Assembly: GCA_025980465.1 (NCBI GenBank)
Contig: JAICXJ010000002.1
Span: forward strand, 1 to 64,000
DNA length: 64,000 nt
From: Frankiales bacterium
GTDB lineage: Bacteria > Actinomycetota > Actinomycetes > JAFAQI01
Direction: 5' to 3'
The translations under genes and the position numbers were made by a program. Below are positions 42,452-52,380 of this stretch, in pieces. How positions within the stretch are numbered: the first letter of the stretch is position 1; each line of letters begins with the position of its first letter. The notes under the pieces were generated by a model. The model searched no databases and was not told the DNA's origin. It was given only the letters and a program-made list of their open reading frames with translations.

Positions 42452-42467
42452 CGCGGGAGATTTTCGG

Positions 42468-43409
42468 ATGCGGTTCGTCGCGCAGTATCCCATGCCCGCC
42501 ACGGGCGGGCTGTCGGCCGAGCAGCTACCCGCTGACATCGCTGCATACGCCAAGGCGGCGGAGGACGCCGGCTTCGACGGCGTCGCCTTCACCGAGCACC
42601 CGGCACCGTCACGGAAGTGGATGGAAGGCGGCGGTCACTCGTCTCTCGACCCGTACGCCGCGATGTCCTATGTCGCCGCCGTGACGACCCGGATCCGGCT
42701 GGTCTCCTTTCTCGTCGTACTGCCGTATCGCAATCCGATGCTCACCGCCAAGTCGGCGATCAGCGTCGACGTGCTCTCCGGCGGTCGGCTGACGCTGACC
42801 TGTGGGACCGGCTATCTGCGCTCCGAGTTCGGCGCGCTTGGCGTGGACTTCGACGAGCGCAACGAGCTGTTCGACGAGGCGCTGGAAGTGCTCAGCCTGG
42901 CCTGGGCCGACCCGGACGGCGTCGCGTATCAGGGCCGGCACTTCGCCGCGAAGGAGCAGTCCTACCGGCCGGCGCCGATTCAGCCCCGGGCGCCGATCTG
43001 GGTCGGCGGCAACAGCGCGATCGCCAAGTCCCGGGTCGCGAGGTACGGCGTCGGCTGGGCGCCGATGCTGGCCGACGCGACGGTCGCGAGTACCTCCCGT
43101 ACTCCGGCCATCACCTCGGTCGAGGATCTCGCCGCGCACATCCGCGACCTGCACGAGCGGGTGGCTGCCGAGGGGCGCGATCCGGCGTCGATCGACGTGT
43201 GCGGTGGTGACGGCGAGGCGGGCAGCGTGCTGAACCACGCCGGCGCTCGGTTCGAGGCGGAGCGCTCGCTGGACTGGATCGGCCGCATGGCCGAGATCGG
43301 TGTGAACTGGATCAACACCGGTGCCAGCTCCTCGGATCCAGCCCGGAACCGGGACGCGCTCGCCGCCTTCGGCGAACAGGTGATCGCAAAAGTCGGTGAG
43401 CCGCGGTGA
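42468..43409 (+). CDS. LLM class flavin/F420-dependent oxidoreductase
   Basis: 313 residues from ATG 42468 with GGGAGA at 42455. TIM-barrel motifs: FDGVAFTEHPAPSRKW, RIRLVSFLVVLPYRNPM, LSGGRLTLTCGTGYLRSEF, PIQPRAPIWVGGNS and a C-terminal IGVNWINTGASSSDP. Closest in style to F420-dependent steroid/lipid-associated LLM enzymes of actinobacteria. Cofactor assignment is family inference. Confidence 0.88.
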   Translation: MRFVAQYPMPATGGLSAEQLPADIAAYAKAAEDAGFDGVAFTEHPAPSRKWMEGGGHSSLDPYAAMSYVAAVTTRIRLVSFLVVLPYRNPMLTAKSAISVDVLSGGRLTLTCGTGYLRSEFGALGVDFDERNELFDEALEVLSLAWADPDGVAYQGRHFAAKEQSYRPAPIQPRAPIWVGGNSAIAKSRVARYGVGWAPMLADATVASTSRTPAITSVEDLAAHIRDLHERVAAEGRDPASIDVCGGDGEAGSVLNHAGARFEAERSLDWIGRMAEIGVNWINTGASSSDPARNRDALAAFGEQVIAKVGEPR

Positions 43410-43422
43410 CTAGTGTCGTGCA

Positions 43423-43812
43423 CTAGCTGGGCGTGAGAATGGCGATCGGCAGCCGGATCTCGATGGAGCCGCCGATGCCCAGCAGCACCTCGACGAGGCC
43501 GGGATGCTCGACCGGTACATCGATGCGCGCCCAGCACGGCGAGACCCACGGGGCCATCGGCGCTCCGGGGTCAGTGATTTCGGCGTGCATCGTCGCGGTC
43601 GGCATGGCCGGGCCGGCGCCGTTCGCCACCCCGAGCTCGATCTCGCCGGAGGCGCCGAGATCCGGATCGGTCTCGAGCACCATCGCGACCGTCAGCGACA
43701 CCTGCGCGGGGAACGACGCCACCACCCACGTCGCGAGACCGGCGCCGATCACATAGAGCTTGTTACCGGTGATGACGGTGGCGTCGCAGAGCATCGCGGA
43801 CTGGATTCGCAT
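43423..43812 (-). CDS. DUF6941-like hypothetical protein
   Basis: 129 residues. SAMLCDATVITGNKLYVIGAG has the pattern of the DUF6941 family (AD-A-x-V-x-x-GK-L-x-x-x-GAG). The rest is beta-rich with PCWARIDVPVEHPGLVEVLL and EIRLPIAIL; no signal peptide. Function unknown. 21 bases after the acyl-CoA dehydrogenase stop on the same strand, so perhaps the end of that operon. Confidence 0.65.
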   Translation of the reverse strand: MRIQSAMLCDATVITGNKLYVIGAGLATWVVASFPAQVSLTVAMVLETDPDLGASGEIELGVANGAGPAMPTATMHAEITDPGAPMAPWVSPCWARIDVPVEHPGLVEVLLGIGGSIEIRLPIAILTPS

Positions 43813-43833
43813 ACCGACACCGTATGCGCGCGA

Positions 43834-45135
43834 CTACAGCGAGCCGACCTCGTGCTCGATGAGGCTGGCGAGGGCTCGTTCGGCGTCCTCGCGGCGGGGC
43901 GGCAGGTACGCCGAAGGCCAGATCCCGTCCGCCGGCTGGTAGAGCTTCAGCAGCTCTTTGGCGACCGTCTGCTGATGGACCTCGGTCGGCCCGTCGGCGA
44001 GGCCAAGCGCAATGCCGCCGACGAGCATCCCGCCCAGCGGCATGTCACGGGTCAACCCGAGTGCGCCGTGCACCTGGATCGCTCGGCGGGCAATCCCTTC
44101 CAGCACACGCGGCGTCAGCACCTTGATGGCTGCGATGTCCTTGCGGACCTTCATGTAGTCCTTCGTCTCGTCGATCAGCCATGCCGTGCGAAGGACGAGC
44201 AGCCGGAACTGCTGGAGGTCGATCCAGGAGTCGGCGATCATGGCCTGCACCATCTGCTTGCGAGCGAGGAGCTGGCCCTTCGTCGTGCGGGACAGCGCCC
44301 GCTCGCACATCATGTCGAGCGCCCGTTGGGCGACACCGACCGTGCGCATCGCGTGATGCACCCGACCTCCGCCGAGCCGGGTCTGGGCCACGGCAAAAGC
44401 CTGGCCTTCACCACCGAGCAGGTTCTCGGAGGGCACTCGGACGCCGTCGTAGTGGATGAGGGCGTGCGACCCTTCGCCCGACGCCTCGTTGAACAACGCG
44501 AAGTTTCGCTCGATCGTCAGGCCGTCGGACTCGCGCGGCACGATGAACATCGACATCCCGCGATACGGCCCGATGTCCCGGTCGGTGTAGGCCATGACGA
44601 TGAAGAACTCGGCGGTCTGGGCGTTTGAGGAGAAGAACTTCCAGCCGTCGATGACCCACTCGTCACCGTCCTTGCGGGCGGTGGTCGTGAACTCGGTCGG
44701 GTCGGCGCCGGCGTGTGGCTCGGTCATCGAGTAGCAGGAGAACAGCTCGCCATCGAGCAGCGGCTGCAGATATTTCGCCTTCTGTTCCTCGGTGCCGTAG
44801 TGGGCGATGATCTCCGCGTTGCCCGTGTCGGGCGCCTGGCAGCCGAACACGATCGGCGCCCAGCTCGACTGACCGAGTATCTCGTTGAGCAACGCGAGCT
44901 TGAGCTGGCCGTAGCCCTGACCACCGAGATCCGCCCCGAGATGACAGGCCCAGAGCCCCTGGTCCCGCACCTGTTGCTTCAGCGGAAGTACGACGGATCG
45001 ACGCTGCGCTGTCAGCGGGTGGTACTGCAGGTGCGGCCAGGCAAGGTCGAGCGGATCGACCTTCTCCTTGACGAACTGAGCCGCCCAGTCGAGCTTCTCC
45101 TGGTACTGCGGGTCGGTACGAAAATCCCAGGCCAC
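43834..45135 (-). CDS. Acyl-CoA dehydrogenase
   Basis: 433 residues, slightly longer than usual. FAD/substrate segment SCYSMTEPHAGADPTEF, VIDGWKFFSSNAQTAEF, then GGGRVHHAMRTVGVAQRALD, and the C-terminal AIQVHGALGLTRDMPLG plus DGPTEVHQQTVAKELL. The ADGPTEVH motif is that of FadE enzymes acting on branched or bulky acyl-CoAs. Last core gene of the minus operon with P450, AttH-like and EthD-like proteins; 31 bases follow the P450 stop. Confidence 0.93.
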   Translation of the reverse strand: MAWDFRTDPQYQEKLDWAAQFVKEKVDPLDLAWPHLQYHPLTAQRRSVVLPLKQQVRDQGLWACHLGADLGGQGYGQLKLALLNEILGQSSWAPIVFGCQAPDTGNAEIIAHYGTEEQKAKYLQPLLDGELFSCYSMTEPHAGADPTEFTTTARKDGDEWVIDGWKFFSSNAQTAEFFIVMAYTDRDIGPYRGMSMFIVPRESDGLTIERNFALFNEASGEGSHALIHYDGVRVPSENLLGGEGQAFAVAQTRLGGGRVHHAMRTVGVAQRALDMMCERALSRTTKGQLLARKQMVQAMIADSWIDLQQFRLLVLRTAWLIDETKDYMKVRKDIAAIKVLTPRVLEGIARRAIQVHGALGLTRDMPLGGMLVGGIALGLADGPTEVHQQTVAKELLKLYQPADGIWPSAYLPPRREDAERALASLIEHEVGSL

Positions 45136-45166
45136 GCTGGCGCCTTTCTCACTCGGAGACCGCTGA

Positions 45167-46396
45167 CTACTTCCAGCTGAGCATCAGGTCTTTGACGTGG
45201 CGTAGGCCAGGGGGGTACACGAGGTTCTCGTGGCCGGGGGTCAGCCAGTAGTCGGGGATTCGACGGTGCCATTCGCGCAGCGTGATGCGCAGCTCACGAC
45301 GGGCGAGGTGAGAGCCGAGGCAACGGTGTGGTCCCTTGCCGAAGGCCATGTGCCGGTTGGGCGTGCGGTCGAACCGCACGTCGGTCGGGTTCGGGAACTC
45401 GGCCTGATCGACGTTGCCCGAGCCGTAAGACACCATCACCATCGACCCGGCCGCCATCCGGCAGCCGTTCGGAACGGTCACGTCCTCGGTGGCGACTCGT
45501 GGCGACCCGAGCGGCACCGGTGACTCCCAACGCAGGAGCTCCTCGACCGCGCCGTCAATGCAGGAGGGATCGTCGACGATCATCTGCCGATGGGATGGGT
45601 TCTGAGCCAGGAACGCGAAGAAGCAGGTCAGTGCGTCACTGACGGTGTCGAGGCCCGCGATCAAGAACAGGAACATGATGTCGAGGATGTCGTCGTGGGT
45701 CAGCCGCTCGCCTTCGATCTCCGCAGCGAGGAACTGTGAGACCACATCGTCGTGCGGCTCAGCGGTTCGCTTGTCGATGAGGTCGCTGAACAGCGCGTAG
45801 ATCTCGCCGCCGGCCTTGTTGAGTACCGCCGTACGTGCCTCAGGGAGGAACATCGCGTTCGGGTCGTGCTTCTCCGGATGCAGGATGCCGTCACGCAGCC
45901 GCATGAACTCCGGAAGCTCATCTTCCGGCAGGCCGGTCAGCCCGAGGAACACCGAGGTCGGAAACAGCTCGGCGAACTCCTCGCTGAAGTTGCATGACCC
46001 GTTGTCGATGACGGTGTCGATCAGCGCGTTGGCGCGTCGCGTGATGTCCGGCTCCTGTTCGTCCATCCGGCGCGGCGAGAAGAGCGGGTCGAGCAGTCGG
46101 CGGTACTTGGAGTGCTGCGGCGGGTCGACGTTCAGCGGGATCAACGGCCGGACGTTGCCGAGGTTCATCTCGACCACCGAGGAGAACAACTGAGGGTTGT
46201 GCAGGATGTGCTCGATGCTCGCCCGGTCGAAGTGAACCGCGGCACCTGGCATCGGCTCGATGTAGCCGCCGTCCGCGATCAGGGAGAGGAAGCGTTGTTG
46301 CGGTGCGGACATGTCGAGCAGCACGCTCATGTCCTCGGACGGCGCCGAGCTCATCAGTGATCGGTTCTCGGGCGCGGATTCGGTCTCAGTCACCAT
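45167..46396 (-). CDS. Cytochrome P450
   Basis: 409 residues. I-helix FLIAGLDTVSDAL (oxygen-activating AGxDT), ExxR in EELLRWESPV, and heme loop FGKGPHRCLGSHLARREL with the proximal Cys. Soluble bacterial class I type needing ferredoxin, none of which is encoded nearby. Probable hydroxylase of a terpenoid, steroid or fatty acyl substrate. The preceding gene ends 12 bases upstream. Confidence 0.95.
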   Translation of the reverse strand: MVTETESAPENRSLMSSAPSEDMSVLLDMSAPQQRFLSLIADGGYIEPMPGAAVHFDRASIEHILHNPQLFSSVVEMNLGNVRPLIPLNVDPPQHSKYRRLLDPLFSPRRMDEQEPDITRRANALIDTVIDNGSCNFSEEFAELFPTSVFLGLTGLPEDELPEFMRLRDGILHPEKHDPNAMFLPEARTAVLNKAGGEIYALFSDLIDKRTAEPHDDVVSQFLAAEIEGERLTHDDILDIMFLFLIAGLDTVSDALTCFFAFLAQNPSHRQMIVDDPSCIDGAVEELLRWESPVPLGSPRVATEDVTVPNGCRMAAGSMVMVSYGSGNVDQAEFPNPTDVRFDRTPNRHMAFGKGPHRCLGSHLARRELRITLREWHRRIPDYWLTPGHENLVYPPGLRHVKDLMLSWK

Positions 46397-46408
46397 TTAC
46401 TTCTACCG

Positions 46409-47431
46409 TTATGTGACGCCCGTGTCAGCAATCGTCGGCAGCGGATCCGACCGCTCGAGGTAGACCGTGGCGGGCTCCCCATCCCACTCGCAGCGGGCCC
46501 AACCGACCGCGTAGGTCGGACCTGGCCAGCCCGGCCGGGCGCCGTAGGGCATGCTCGGGCCCATCGTCATCCACAGCGTGCTGGCGGTCGTGGCGGTGAC
46601 TGCGACGTCGCCGGCGCTGGAGGTCAGCCCGATCCGCACCTTTTCGCCCGACCATTGCAGGTGGCCGAGCCGGGGGACCTCGACGACCTGGGCCGGCGTG
46701 AGGGCGGAGCCGTCGACGAGGTAGCCGCCCTCGAGGGTGACGCTGCCGTCAGGTGACCAGTAGCGGTGGAGCCCGAAGCCCCGACCTGATTCCAGCAGGC
46801 AGCCGACGATCGCGTGACCGCCGAAGTCCGCGCCGTGCCCAACGCCGCGCGGCCCGCGGGAATGGTCGCGCCAGCCGGTCCCGTTGAACGGGAGGTCAAC
46901 GCCGTCGACGGTGATCGACCCGGTGGCCCGATACAGCTGCTGATAGTGCTCATTGGCCCAGGACTGCTCGGCCATGCTGCCGCGGCCGGTCTCCTCGACC
47001 GCTGCCGCCGCGGCATCCCAGACCGGGCCGACGCAGTCAAAAGCCAGCCGGACCGACACCGGCAGTTTCGTGCCGTCCTTGACCAGGCCGGTGCGCATCT
47101 TCTCGTACGGCGTCCGCAGGAAGTAGCCGTCGACCTCGACCTCCCAGCTGCGGAACGGCTCGAGGCAACGGAAGGTCTGGTTGGCGCCGGCTGGCCGACG
47201 CGACGGGTCGGTGCGGTGGTAGGACCACAGCGTCAGGGCACCCTGCTCCTGGGGCATCGCGATGAGGACCCGGTCCTCCCACGTCTGCCAGTCGCCGGGC
47301 ACGGTGCCGAGGTGCAGCCACATCCCGATGCCGGTAGAGGCGTCGTACGGTGCAAACAGGAGGTTCTCGCTCCACTCCGGGACATCTGGCGGTGCAGTGA
47401 GAACGAGGTCGGCGTCGGCCGCCCAGGTCAA
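46409..47431 (-). CDS. AttH/CrtC-like lipocalin-type hypothetical protein
   Basis: 340 residues, beta-rich with many Trp/Tyr. Contains RSWEVEVDGYFLRTPYEKM, FNGTGWRDHSRGPRG (a conserved hydrated-pocket motif of AttH/hydroxyneurosporene-synthase-like folds) and GRGFGLHRYWSPDGS. Such two-domain diverged lipocalins sit beside P450 and EthD genes in terpenoid or steroid catabolic operons and may bind or isomerise a hydrophobic substrate. ATGA overlap with the EthD-like gene upstream. Family call is by eye. Confidence 0.65.
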   Translation of the reverse strand: MTWAADADLVLTAPPDVPEWSENLLFAPYDASTGIGMWLHLGTVPGDWQTWEDRVLIAMPQEQGALTLWSYHRTDPSRRPAGANQTFRCLEPFRSWEVEVDGYFLRTPYEKMRTGLVKDGTKLPVSVRLAFDCVGPVWDAAAAAVEETGRGSMAEQSWANEHYQQLYRATGSITVDGVDLPFNGTGWRDHSRGPRGVGHGADFGGHAIVGCLLESGRGFGLHRYWSPDGSVTLEGGYLVDGSALTPAQVVEVPRLGHLQWSGEKVRIGLTSSAGDVAVTATTASTLWMTMGPSMPYGARPGWPGPTYAVGWARCEWDGEPATVYLERSDPLPTIADTGVT

Positions 47432-47772
47432 CTTGTGCGAGGTGACCCGAGCGGTGACCAGAACGTCATGCTGACGCTTCGGACGTCGAGTGCCGGCGAG
47501 ACATCGAGCTCGCCGGTCGACAACCGGGTGCTGAACTCCTTCATGACCGTCTCTGGCTCGACCTCGAGCGAGTAGGCCGCGACGTAACGGTGCTTCGGCG
47601 CGGGGGCCCCCAACGGATCGTCATGCTGGTGCAACGCGAAGCGCTGCCCGGATGTGATTCCCGGGATTGCGAGCACATCGACCACGTGCTTCTCGTCGTA
47701 CCACCGGTTGAACTCTTCGTCCTGACCCTCACTCGGGTTGGAGAAGACCAGGAGCATTCCGCCATCAGCCAT
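47428..47772 (-). CDS. EthD-like dimeric alpha/beta-barrel protein
   Basis: 114 residues from ATG 47772. MLLVFSNPSEGQDEEFNRWY, DEKHVVDVLAIPGITSGQRF is the ferredoxin-like dimeric barrel pattern of EthD/DUF4286-type proteins (NPxx..EFNRWYDExHV..VL..PG). EthD proteins accompany P450 operons and often help oxidative attack on ethers or terpenoids. First gene of the four-gene P450 operon; divergent, by 48 bases, from the LLM gene at 47821. Confidence 0.82.
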   Translation of the reverse strand: MADGGMLLVFSNPSEGQDEEFNRWYDEKHVVDVLAIPGITSGQRFALHQHDDPLGAPAPKHRYVAAYSLEVEPETVMKEFSTRLSTGELDVSPALDVRSVSMTFWSPLGSPRTS

Positions 47773-47820
47773 GGCTTCATCTTTCACTATGCGCGATGCG
47801 ATTGATAGACAGGCTTCTTG

Positions 47821-48816
47821 ATGTCGAATGAATCGGTGTCGGGCCAAGGTCGATCGATCGATCGGACGATCGGATTCGGCATCTACATCCCACAGATCGC
47901 GTTCAGCTTCGATGACTTGTTGAGCCGGGCCGAGCACTGCGAGCGACTTGGGATCGACCGGTTCTGGATCTTCGATCACCTCTACGCGCCGGGCATGCCG
48001 GACGCACCGGCGTTCGAAGGATGGACGCTCGCCACCGCGCTGCTCGCCCGGACCACGACGCTGCGGGTCGGCCACCTCGTGCTGTGCAACAACTTTCGCC
48101 ATCCCGCTCTGCTCGGCCGGATGGCCACCACGCTCGACGTGATCTCCAACGGTCGGCTCGAGATCGGCCTCGGCAGCGGCTCCTACCAGCAGGAGCATCG
48201 TGAGGCCGGGCTGTGGTGGGGGAGCTTCGCCGAGCGGTCAGAGCGTCTCGGCGAGACCCTCGAGATCCTCACCGCGATGTTCGCCGGCGGCCGGACCACC
48301 TTTACCGGCAAGCATTATTCGGTCGCTGACATGCCGAACAGCCCTGGGCCGGTCCAATCGCCGCGGCCACCGATTCACATCGGCGGGATCGGTCCGCGCA
48401 CGGTGCGGCTCGCCGCGCGGCACGCCGATGTCTGGAACATTCCGACGTACGGTCTCGCCAGACTCGGGGAAGCCGCCGAGCTGTTCGCTGCCGCGTGTGA
48501 GGACGCGGGCCGGGATCCGGCCACGGTTCGGCGTTCCGTCGAGGGCGTGGTGGTGGTCGCGGCAGCCGATCGGCTGCAGTCCGCGACCGAACTGGCGCGG
48601 CGGCGGTTCGGGTCGGACGCGTTCGGCCTCGACGCCGGCGGGTTCGTCGGTACGCCGGCCCAGGTGACGGATCGCATCGGTGAGCTGGTCGCGACCGGCT
48701 TCACCGACTTCGAGTTCTTCGTCCATGACCGCGGTGAGCCGGAGACACTCGATCTCCTCGCCTCCGAGGTGCTGGCACATTTCACCAGTGAGAGCCACGG
48801 CAGGCTGGAGCGGTGA
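47821..48816 (+). CDS. LLM class flavin/F420-dependent oxidoreductase
   Basis: 331 residues from ATG 47821 (TTG 47818 possible). TIM-barrel signs: LGIDRFWIFDHLYAPGM, TTLRVGHLVLCNNFRHP, ISNGRLEIGLGSGSYQQEH, RPPIHIGGIGPRTVRLAARH and VTDRIGELVATGFTDFEFF. GxGSG region and HxxxHx pattern fit F420-type LLM enzymes. Its stop overlaps the GTG of the MFS exporter (GTGA). Confidence 0.88.
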   Translation: MSNESVSGQGRSIDRTIGFGIYIPQIAFSFDDLLSRAEHCERLGIDRFWIFDHLYAPGMPDAPAFEGWTLATALLARTTTLRVGHLVLCNNFRHPALLGRMATTLDVISNGRLEIGLGSGSYQQEHREAGLWWGSFAERSERLGETLEILTAMFAGGRTTFTGKHYSVADMPNSPGPVQSPRPPIHIGGIGPRTVRLAARHADVWNIPTYGLARLGEAAELFAAACEDAGRDPATVRRSVEGVVVVAAADRLQSATELARRRFGSDAFGLDAGGFVGTPAQVTDRIGELVATGFTDFEFFVHDRGEPETLDLLASEVLAHFTSESHGRLER

Positions 48817-50285
48817 CAACGGCAACTCAGGCTCGCTCGCCGCGTGCCACTTTTCTCGTTCTCGCCACCGCCGTCACGGCGTACTCGTTGCTGCAGTCGC
48901 TCGTCTTGCCGGTTCTCCCGACGATCCAGGTCAGCCTGCACACCAGCCAGAACACCGTGACGTGGGTGCTGACCGCCTACCTGCTGTCGGCGTCGGTCTT
49001 CACGCCGATCCTCGGCCGGCTCGGCGACATGTTCGGCAAGGAGCGAATCCTGGTCTTCGCGCTTGTCGCGCTCGCGGTGGGAGCACTACTCGCCGCGCTC
49101 GCGCAGTCGATCGGAGTGATGATCGTCGCGCGCGCGATCCAGGGAATCGGCGGCGGTGTGCTGCCGCTGGCGTTCGGAATAGTTCGTGACATCTACGACG
49201 ATGACCGGTTGCCCGGAGTGGTCGGCATCATCGCCGGCCTCGCAGCGGCAGGTGGCGGGATCGGGGTCGTCCTCGCCGGTGTGATCGTGAAGGTGTTCGA
49301 TTACCGCTGGCTGTTCTGGCTTCCGATGATCGTGTTGATCGTCGCTGCCGCCGCTGCGCATTTGGTCGTCCCGCGTTCGACGAACCGCTCGCCGGGACGG
49401 CTGAACTGGTGGGCGATCTGGCTGCTCTCGGGTTGGCTGATCGCGTTGCTGTTGGCGGTGAGCGAGGCGCCGTCGTGGGGCTGGGGTTCCGGCCGGGTGC
49501 GCGCGATGTTCGTGGCAGCGGCTGTGCTCGGGCTCGCCTGGATCGTGGTCGAGACGCGATCGTCGCACCCCCTCATCGACATGAGGATGATGCGGGTCCC
49601 GGTTGTGTGGACCACCAACCTGGTGGCGTTCCTGTTCGGCATCGGTCTGTACTCGACGTTCACATTCGTCCCGGAGTTCTTGCAGGCTCCGACCTCGACC
49701 GGCTACGGCTTCGGTGCCAGTATCACGCGGTCCGGGCTCGTGCTGCTTCCGATGGGCACGGCGATGTTCGCGTTCTCGCTGATGTCCGGCCGGCTCACCG
49801 CCCGGTTCGGCTCGAAGTCGCTCCTGCTGACCGGATCGACGGTCAGCATCGCCACGTTTGTGATGCTCACCGTCGCGAACGGTCAGGAGTGGGAGTTGCT
49901 CGTCGCGATGGGCGTGCAGGGCGTCGGTTTCGGCCTCGCCTTCGCGGCGATGTCCAGCCTGATCGTCGAGGGTGTCCCGGCGACCCAGACCGGCGTTGCG
50001 AGCGGGATGAACGCCAACATCCGCACCATCGGCGGGTCGATCGGCGCGGCCGTCGTGAGCAGCATCGTCGCGGCGAGTGCGCATGGACGCGGGTATCCGG
50101 CGAAGTCGGGCTACACCCACGCCTTCTTCGTCATGACCATTGCGACCGCCGCCGCCGCCGCGGCCACGCTGTTGGTTCCAAGGGTGCGGCGAGCCGTGAC
50201 CACCGAGGAACGGCGGCGGTCGATGCCGCACGCGGAGCTCGGCATCGTGGCCGCCGGCACGTTGGTCGGCGGCGACCAGGAGTGA
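48813..50285 (+). CDS. MFS drug exporter, DHA2 (EmrB-like, 14 TM)
   Basis: 490 residues with about 14 hydrophobic helices. Motif C-like LGRLGDMFGKERILV after TM2 and RAIQGIGGGVLPLAFGIV in TM4/5; later MSGRLTARFGSKSLLL. This is the DHA2 family of proton-driven exporters. Coupled to an LLM oxidoreductase upstream, perhaps removing its product or a toxic intermediate. Confidence 0.92.
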   Translation: MTTATQARSPRATFLVLATAVTAYSLLQSLVLPVLPTIQVSLHTSQNTVTWVLTAYLLSASVFTPILGRLGDMFGKERILVFALVALAVGALLAALAQSIGVMIVARAIQGIGGGVLPLAFGIVRDIYDDDRLPGVVGIIAGLAAAGGGIGVVLAGVIVKVFDYRWLFWLPMIVLIVAAAAAHLVVPRSTNRSPGRLNWWAIWLLSGWLIALLLAVSEAPSWGWGSGRVRAMFVAAAVLGLAWIVVETRSSHPLIDMRMMRVPVVWTTNLVAFLFGIGLYSTFTFVPEFLQAPTSTGYGFGASITRSGLVLLPMGTAMFAFSLMSGRLTARFGSKSLLLTGSTVSIATFVMLTVANGQEWELLVAMGVQGVGFGLAFAAMSSLIVEGVPATQTGVASGMNANIRTIGGSIGAAVVSSIVAASAHGRGYPAKSGYTHAFFVMTIATAAAAAATLLVPRVRRAVTTEERRRSMPHAELGIVAAGTLVGGDQE

Positions 50286-50412
50286 CGGCGTTACTCCGTT
50301 TGCCGTAGCGCCTCGCAGCGGAAGTGCACCGGGACAGTCCGTTTCGATGCACTCTCGACCGGCCGGTCCTTGCGGTCGACGTTCAAGACTCGACGGAGAA
50401 TCGGAGACCCAC

Positions 50413-50607
50413 ATGAAGCGCTTCACGCCGACTCGCAGTCTTGCCACCGCCGTCATGGCGCTCAGTCTCTGCGCCACCGTGACGCTCGCTGCGCTCGTCC
50501 CGGTCGCGGGGGTGCGCCCAGCGACGCTCGGCTACGTCGCCATGTTGGTGACCGGCCTCGGGATGTTTCTGCGCGAGCGCGTGTTCGCAGCCGCCACCAC
50601 GAGGTAG
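50413..50607 (+). CDS. Small membrane protein, two helices
   Basis: 64 residues from ATG 50413 with GGAGA at 50403-50407. Two hydrophobic segments, [20 protein letters not shown] and [17 protein letters not shown], with a basic N-terminus; the first may be a signal or anchor. No known family recognised. Codon use and ribosome site support a real gene. Confidence 0.6.
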   Translation: MKRFTPTRSLATAVMALSLCATVTLAALVPVAGVRPATLGYVAMLVTGLGMFLRERVFAAATTR

Positions 50608-50655
50608 CCGGGCTCGCCCTTGCCGGGCGGTACGACGGCCCGCGAGGATGGCGGC

Positions 50656-52380
50656 ATGGCCCACGACCTGCTGATCGCCGGTGGCACCGTTGTCGACGGC
50701 ACCGGCGAGCCTGCCTGCCGGGTCGACATCGTCGTCGACGACGGACTCATCACAGCGGTCGTCGACCCCGGCACGGTGACGGATGCGATCGACACGCTCG
50801 ACGCGTCCGGGCTACTCGTGACACCGGGGTTCGTGGACATCCACACGCATTTCGACGGCCAGGCGACCTGGGACGACGAACTAGCCCCCTCTGCCTGGCA
50901 CGGCGTCACCACGATCGTGATGGGTAACTGCGGGGTGGGCTTCGCGCCGGTCGAGGACGGCAAGCAGGACTGGTTGATCGGGCTGATGGAGGGGGTGGAG
51001 GACATCCCCGGTACGGCGCTCGCCGAAGGCATCAACTGGGAGTGGGAGACCTTCCCGGAGTACCTCGACGTCCTCGAACGACGACGCTGGCCCGTCGATG
51101 TCGGCGCTCAGATCGCCCACGGCCCGGTGCGGGCATATGTGATGGGCGAGCGAGGGGCGCGCAACGAGCCGGCGACGGCGGCCGAGATCGAGCAAATGAA
51201 GCAGATCGTGAAGGACGCGATCGGCGCGGGCGCCCTCGGCTTCTCGATGTCGCGGACCATTGCCCACATCGCGATCGACGGTGAGCCGGTGCCCGGCACT
51301 TTCGCGGCCGAGGACGAGATCTTCGGGATCGGTGCGGCGCTCGGCGAGCTCGGCAAGGGGATCGTCGAGCTCGCGCCCACGGGGGTTGCAGGCGAGGACC
51401 TCATCAGCCCGGCAAGAGAGGTCGACTGGATGCGTCGGTTGTCCGCGGCGACCGGGCGGCCGGTGACTTTCGCACTGCTTCAGGTCGACTCCGCTCCCGA
51501 GTTGTGGCGGGAGCTGATGGAGACCTCGCGACAGGCGCTGGAGGACGGTGCGGATCTTCGGCCGCAGGTTGCGGGTCGCCCGACCGGCCTGTTGTCCGGC
51601 TTCCGCACGACGTACTGCCTGTTCGACAACATCCCTGAGTTCGCTGCGCTGAAGGCGCGGCGGTTGCCATGGGAGGAGTTCAAGGCGACGGTGCGCGACC
51701 CGGCGTTCCGCGCGACGATCGTCGGCTACCGGCCGGACGGCGCGACTGCCCAACAACTGTCGGATGCATTCGCGAGGACCTTCGTGCTCGGCGATCCGCC
51801 GGACTACGAACCGGGATACGAGAAGTCACTCGCGGGCCTCGCCGAGGCCACCGGCCGTGCGCCGCTCGACATCGCGTACGACGCGATGCTGGAGGTCGAC
51901 TGCGAGGGCCTGCTCTACGTGCCGATCCTCAGCTACAGCAACGGCAACCTCGACCACGTTCGCGAGATGCTGCTGCACCCGCGCGCCGCGGTCGGGCTTG
52001 CCGACGGAGGTGCGCACTGCGGTGTCATCTGCGATGCATCGATGCCCACGTACATGCTCACTCACTGGACCCGCGATCGCTGTCGTGGCGAGACGTTGCC
52101 GCTGGAATTCGTCGTCAGGAAGCAGACCCATGACACCGCACGGCTTTATGGGATGACCGACCGCGGCACGATCGAGCCCGGGATGCTGGCGGACGTCAAC
52201 GTCATCGACTACGACAACCTCCGACTGCAGCCGCCGGAAGTGATCAACGACCTCCCCGCGGGGGGTACCCGGATCGTGCAGCGGGCCGCCGGCTACGTCG
52301 CGACCGTGAAGCGCGGTGTCGTCACCTATCGCAATGGCACCTCGACCGGTGCCCGACCGGGGCAACTGGTCCGCGGGTGA
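50656..52380 (+). CDS. N-acyl-D-amino-acid deacylase-type amidohydrolase
   Basis: 574 residues from ATG 50656. Opens with [20 protein letters not shown], then [20 protein letters not shown] (metal HxH), [14 protein letters not shown] and SFSMSRT, the pattern of COG3653 D-aminoacylases. C-terminal [20 protein letters not shown] and [20 protein letters not shown]. Probably hydrolyses N-acyl-D-amino acids or related amides; these families also act on dihydropyrimidine-like substrates. Overlaps the next SnoaL gene (GTGA). Confidence 0.88.
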   Translation: MAHDLLIAGGTVVDGTGEPACRVDIVVDDGLITAVVDPGTVTDAIDTLDASGLLVTPGFVDIHTHFDGQATWDDELAPSAWHGVTTIVMGNCGVGFAPVEDGKQDWLIGLMEGVEDIPGTALAEGINWEWETFPEYLDVLERRRWPVDVGAQIAHGPVRAYVMGERGARNEPATAAEIEQMKQIVKDAIGAGALGFSMSRTIAHIAIDGEPVPGTFAAEDEIFGIGAALGELGKGIVELAPTGVAGEDLISPAREVDWMRRLSAATGRPVTFALLQVDSAPELWRELMETSRQALEDGADLRPQVAGRPTGLLSGFRTTYCLFDNIPEFAALKARRLPWEEFKATVRDPAFRATIVGYRPDGATAQQLSDAFARTFVLGDPPDYEPGYEKSLAGLAEATGRAPLDIAYDAMLEVDCEGLLYVPILSYSNGNLDHVREMLLHPRAAVGLADGGAHCGVICDASMPTYMLTHWTRDRCRGETLPLEFVVRKQTHDTARLYGMTDRGTIEPGMLADVNVIDYDNLRLQPPEVINDLPAGGTRIVQRAAGYVATVKRGVVTYRNGTSTGARPGQLVRG

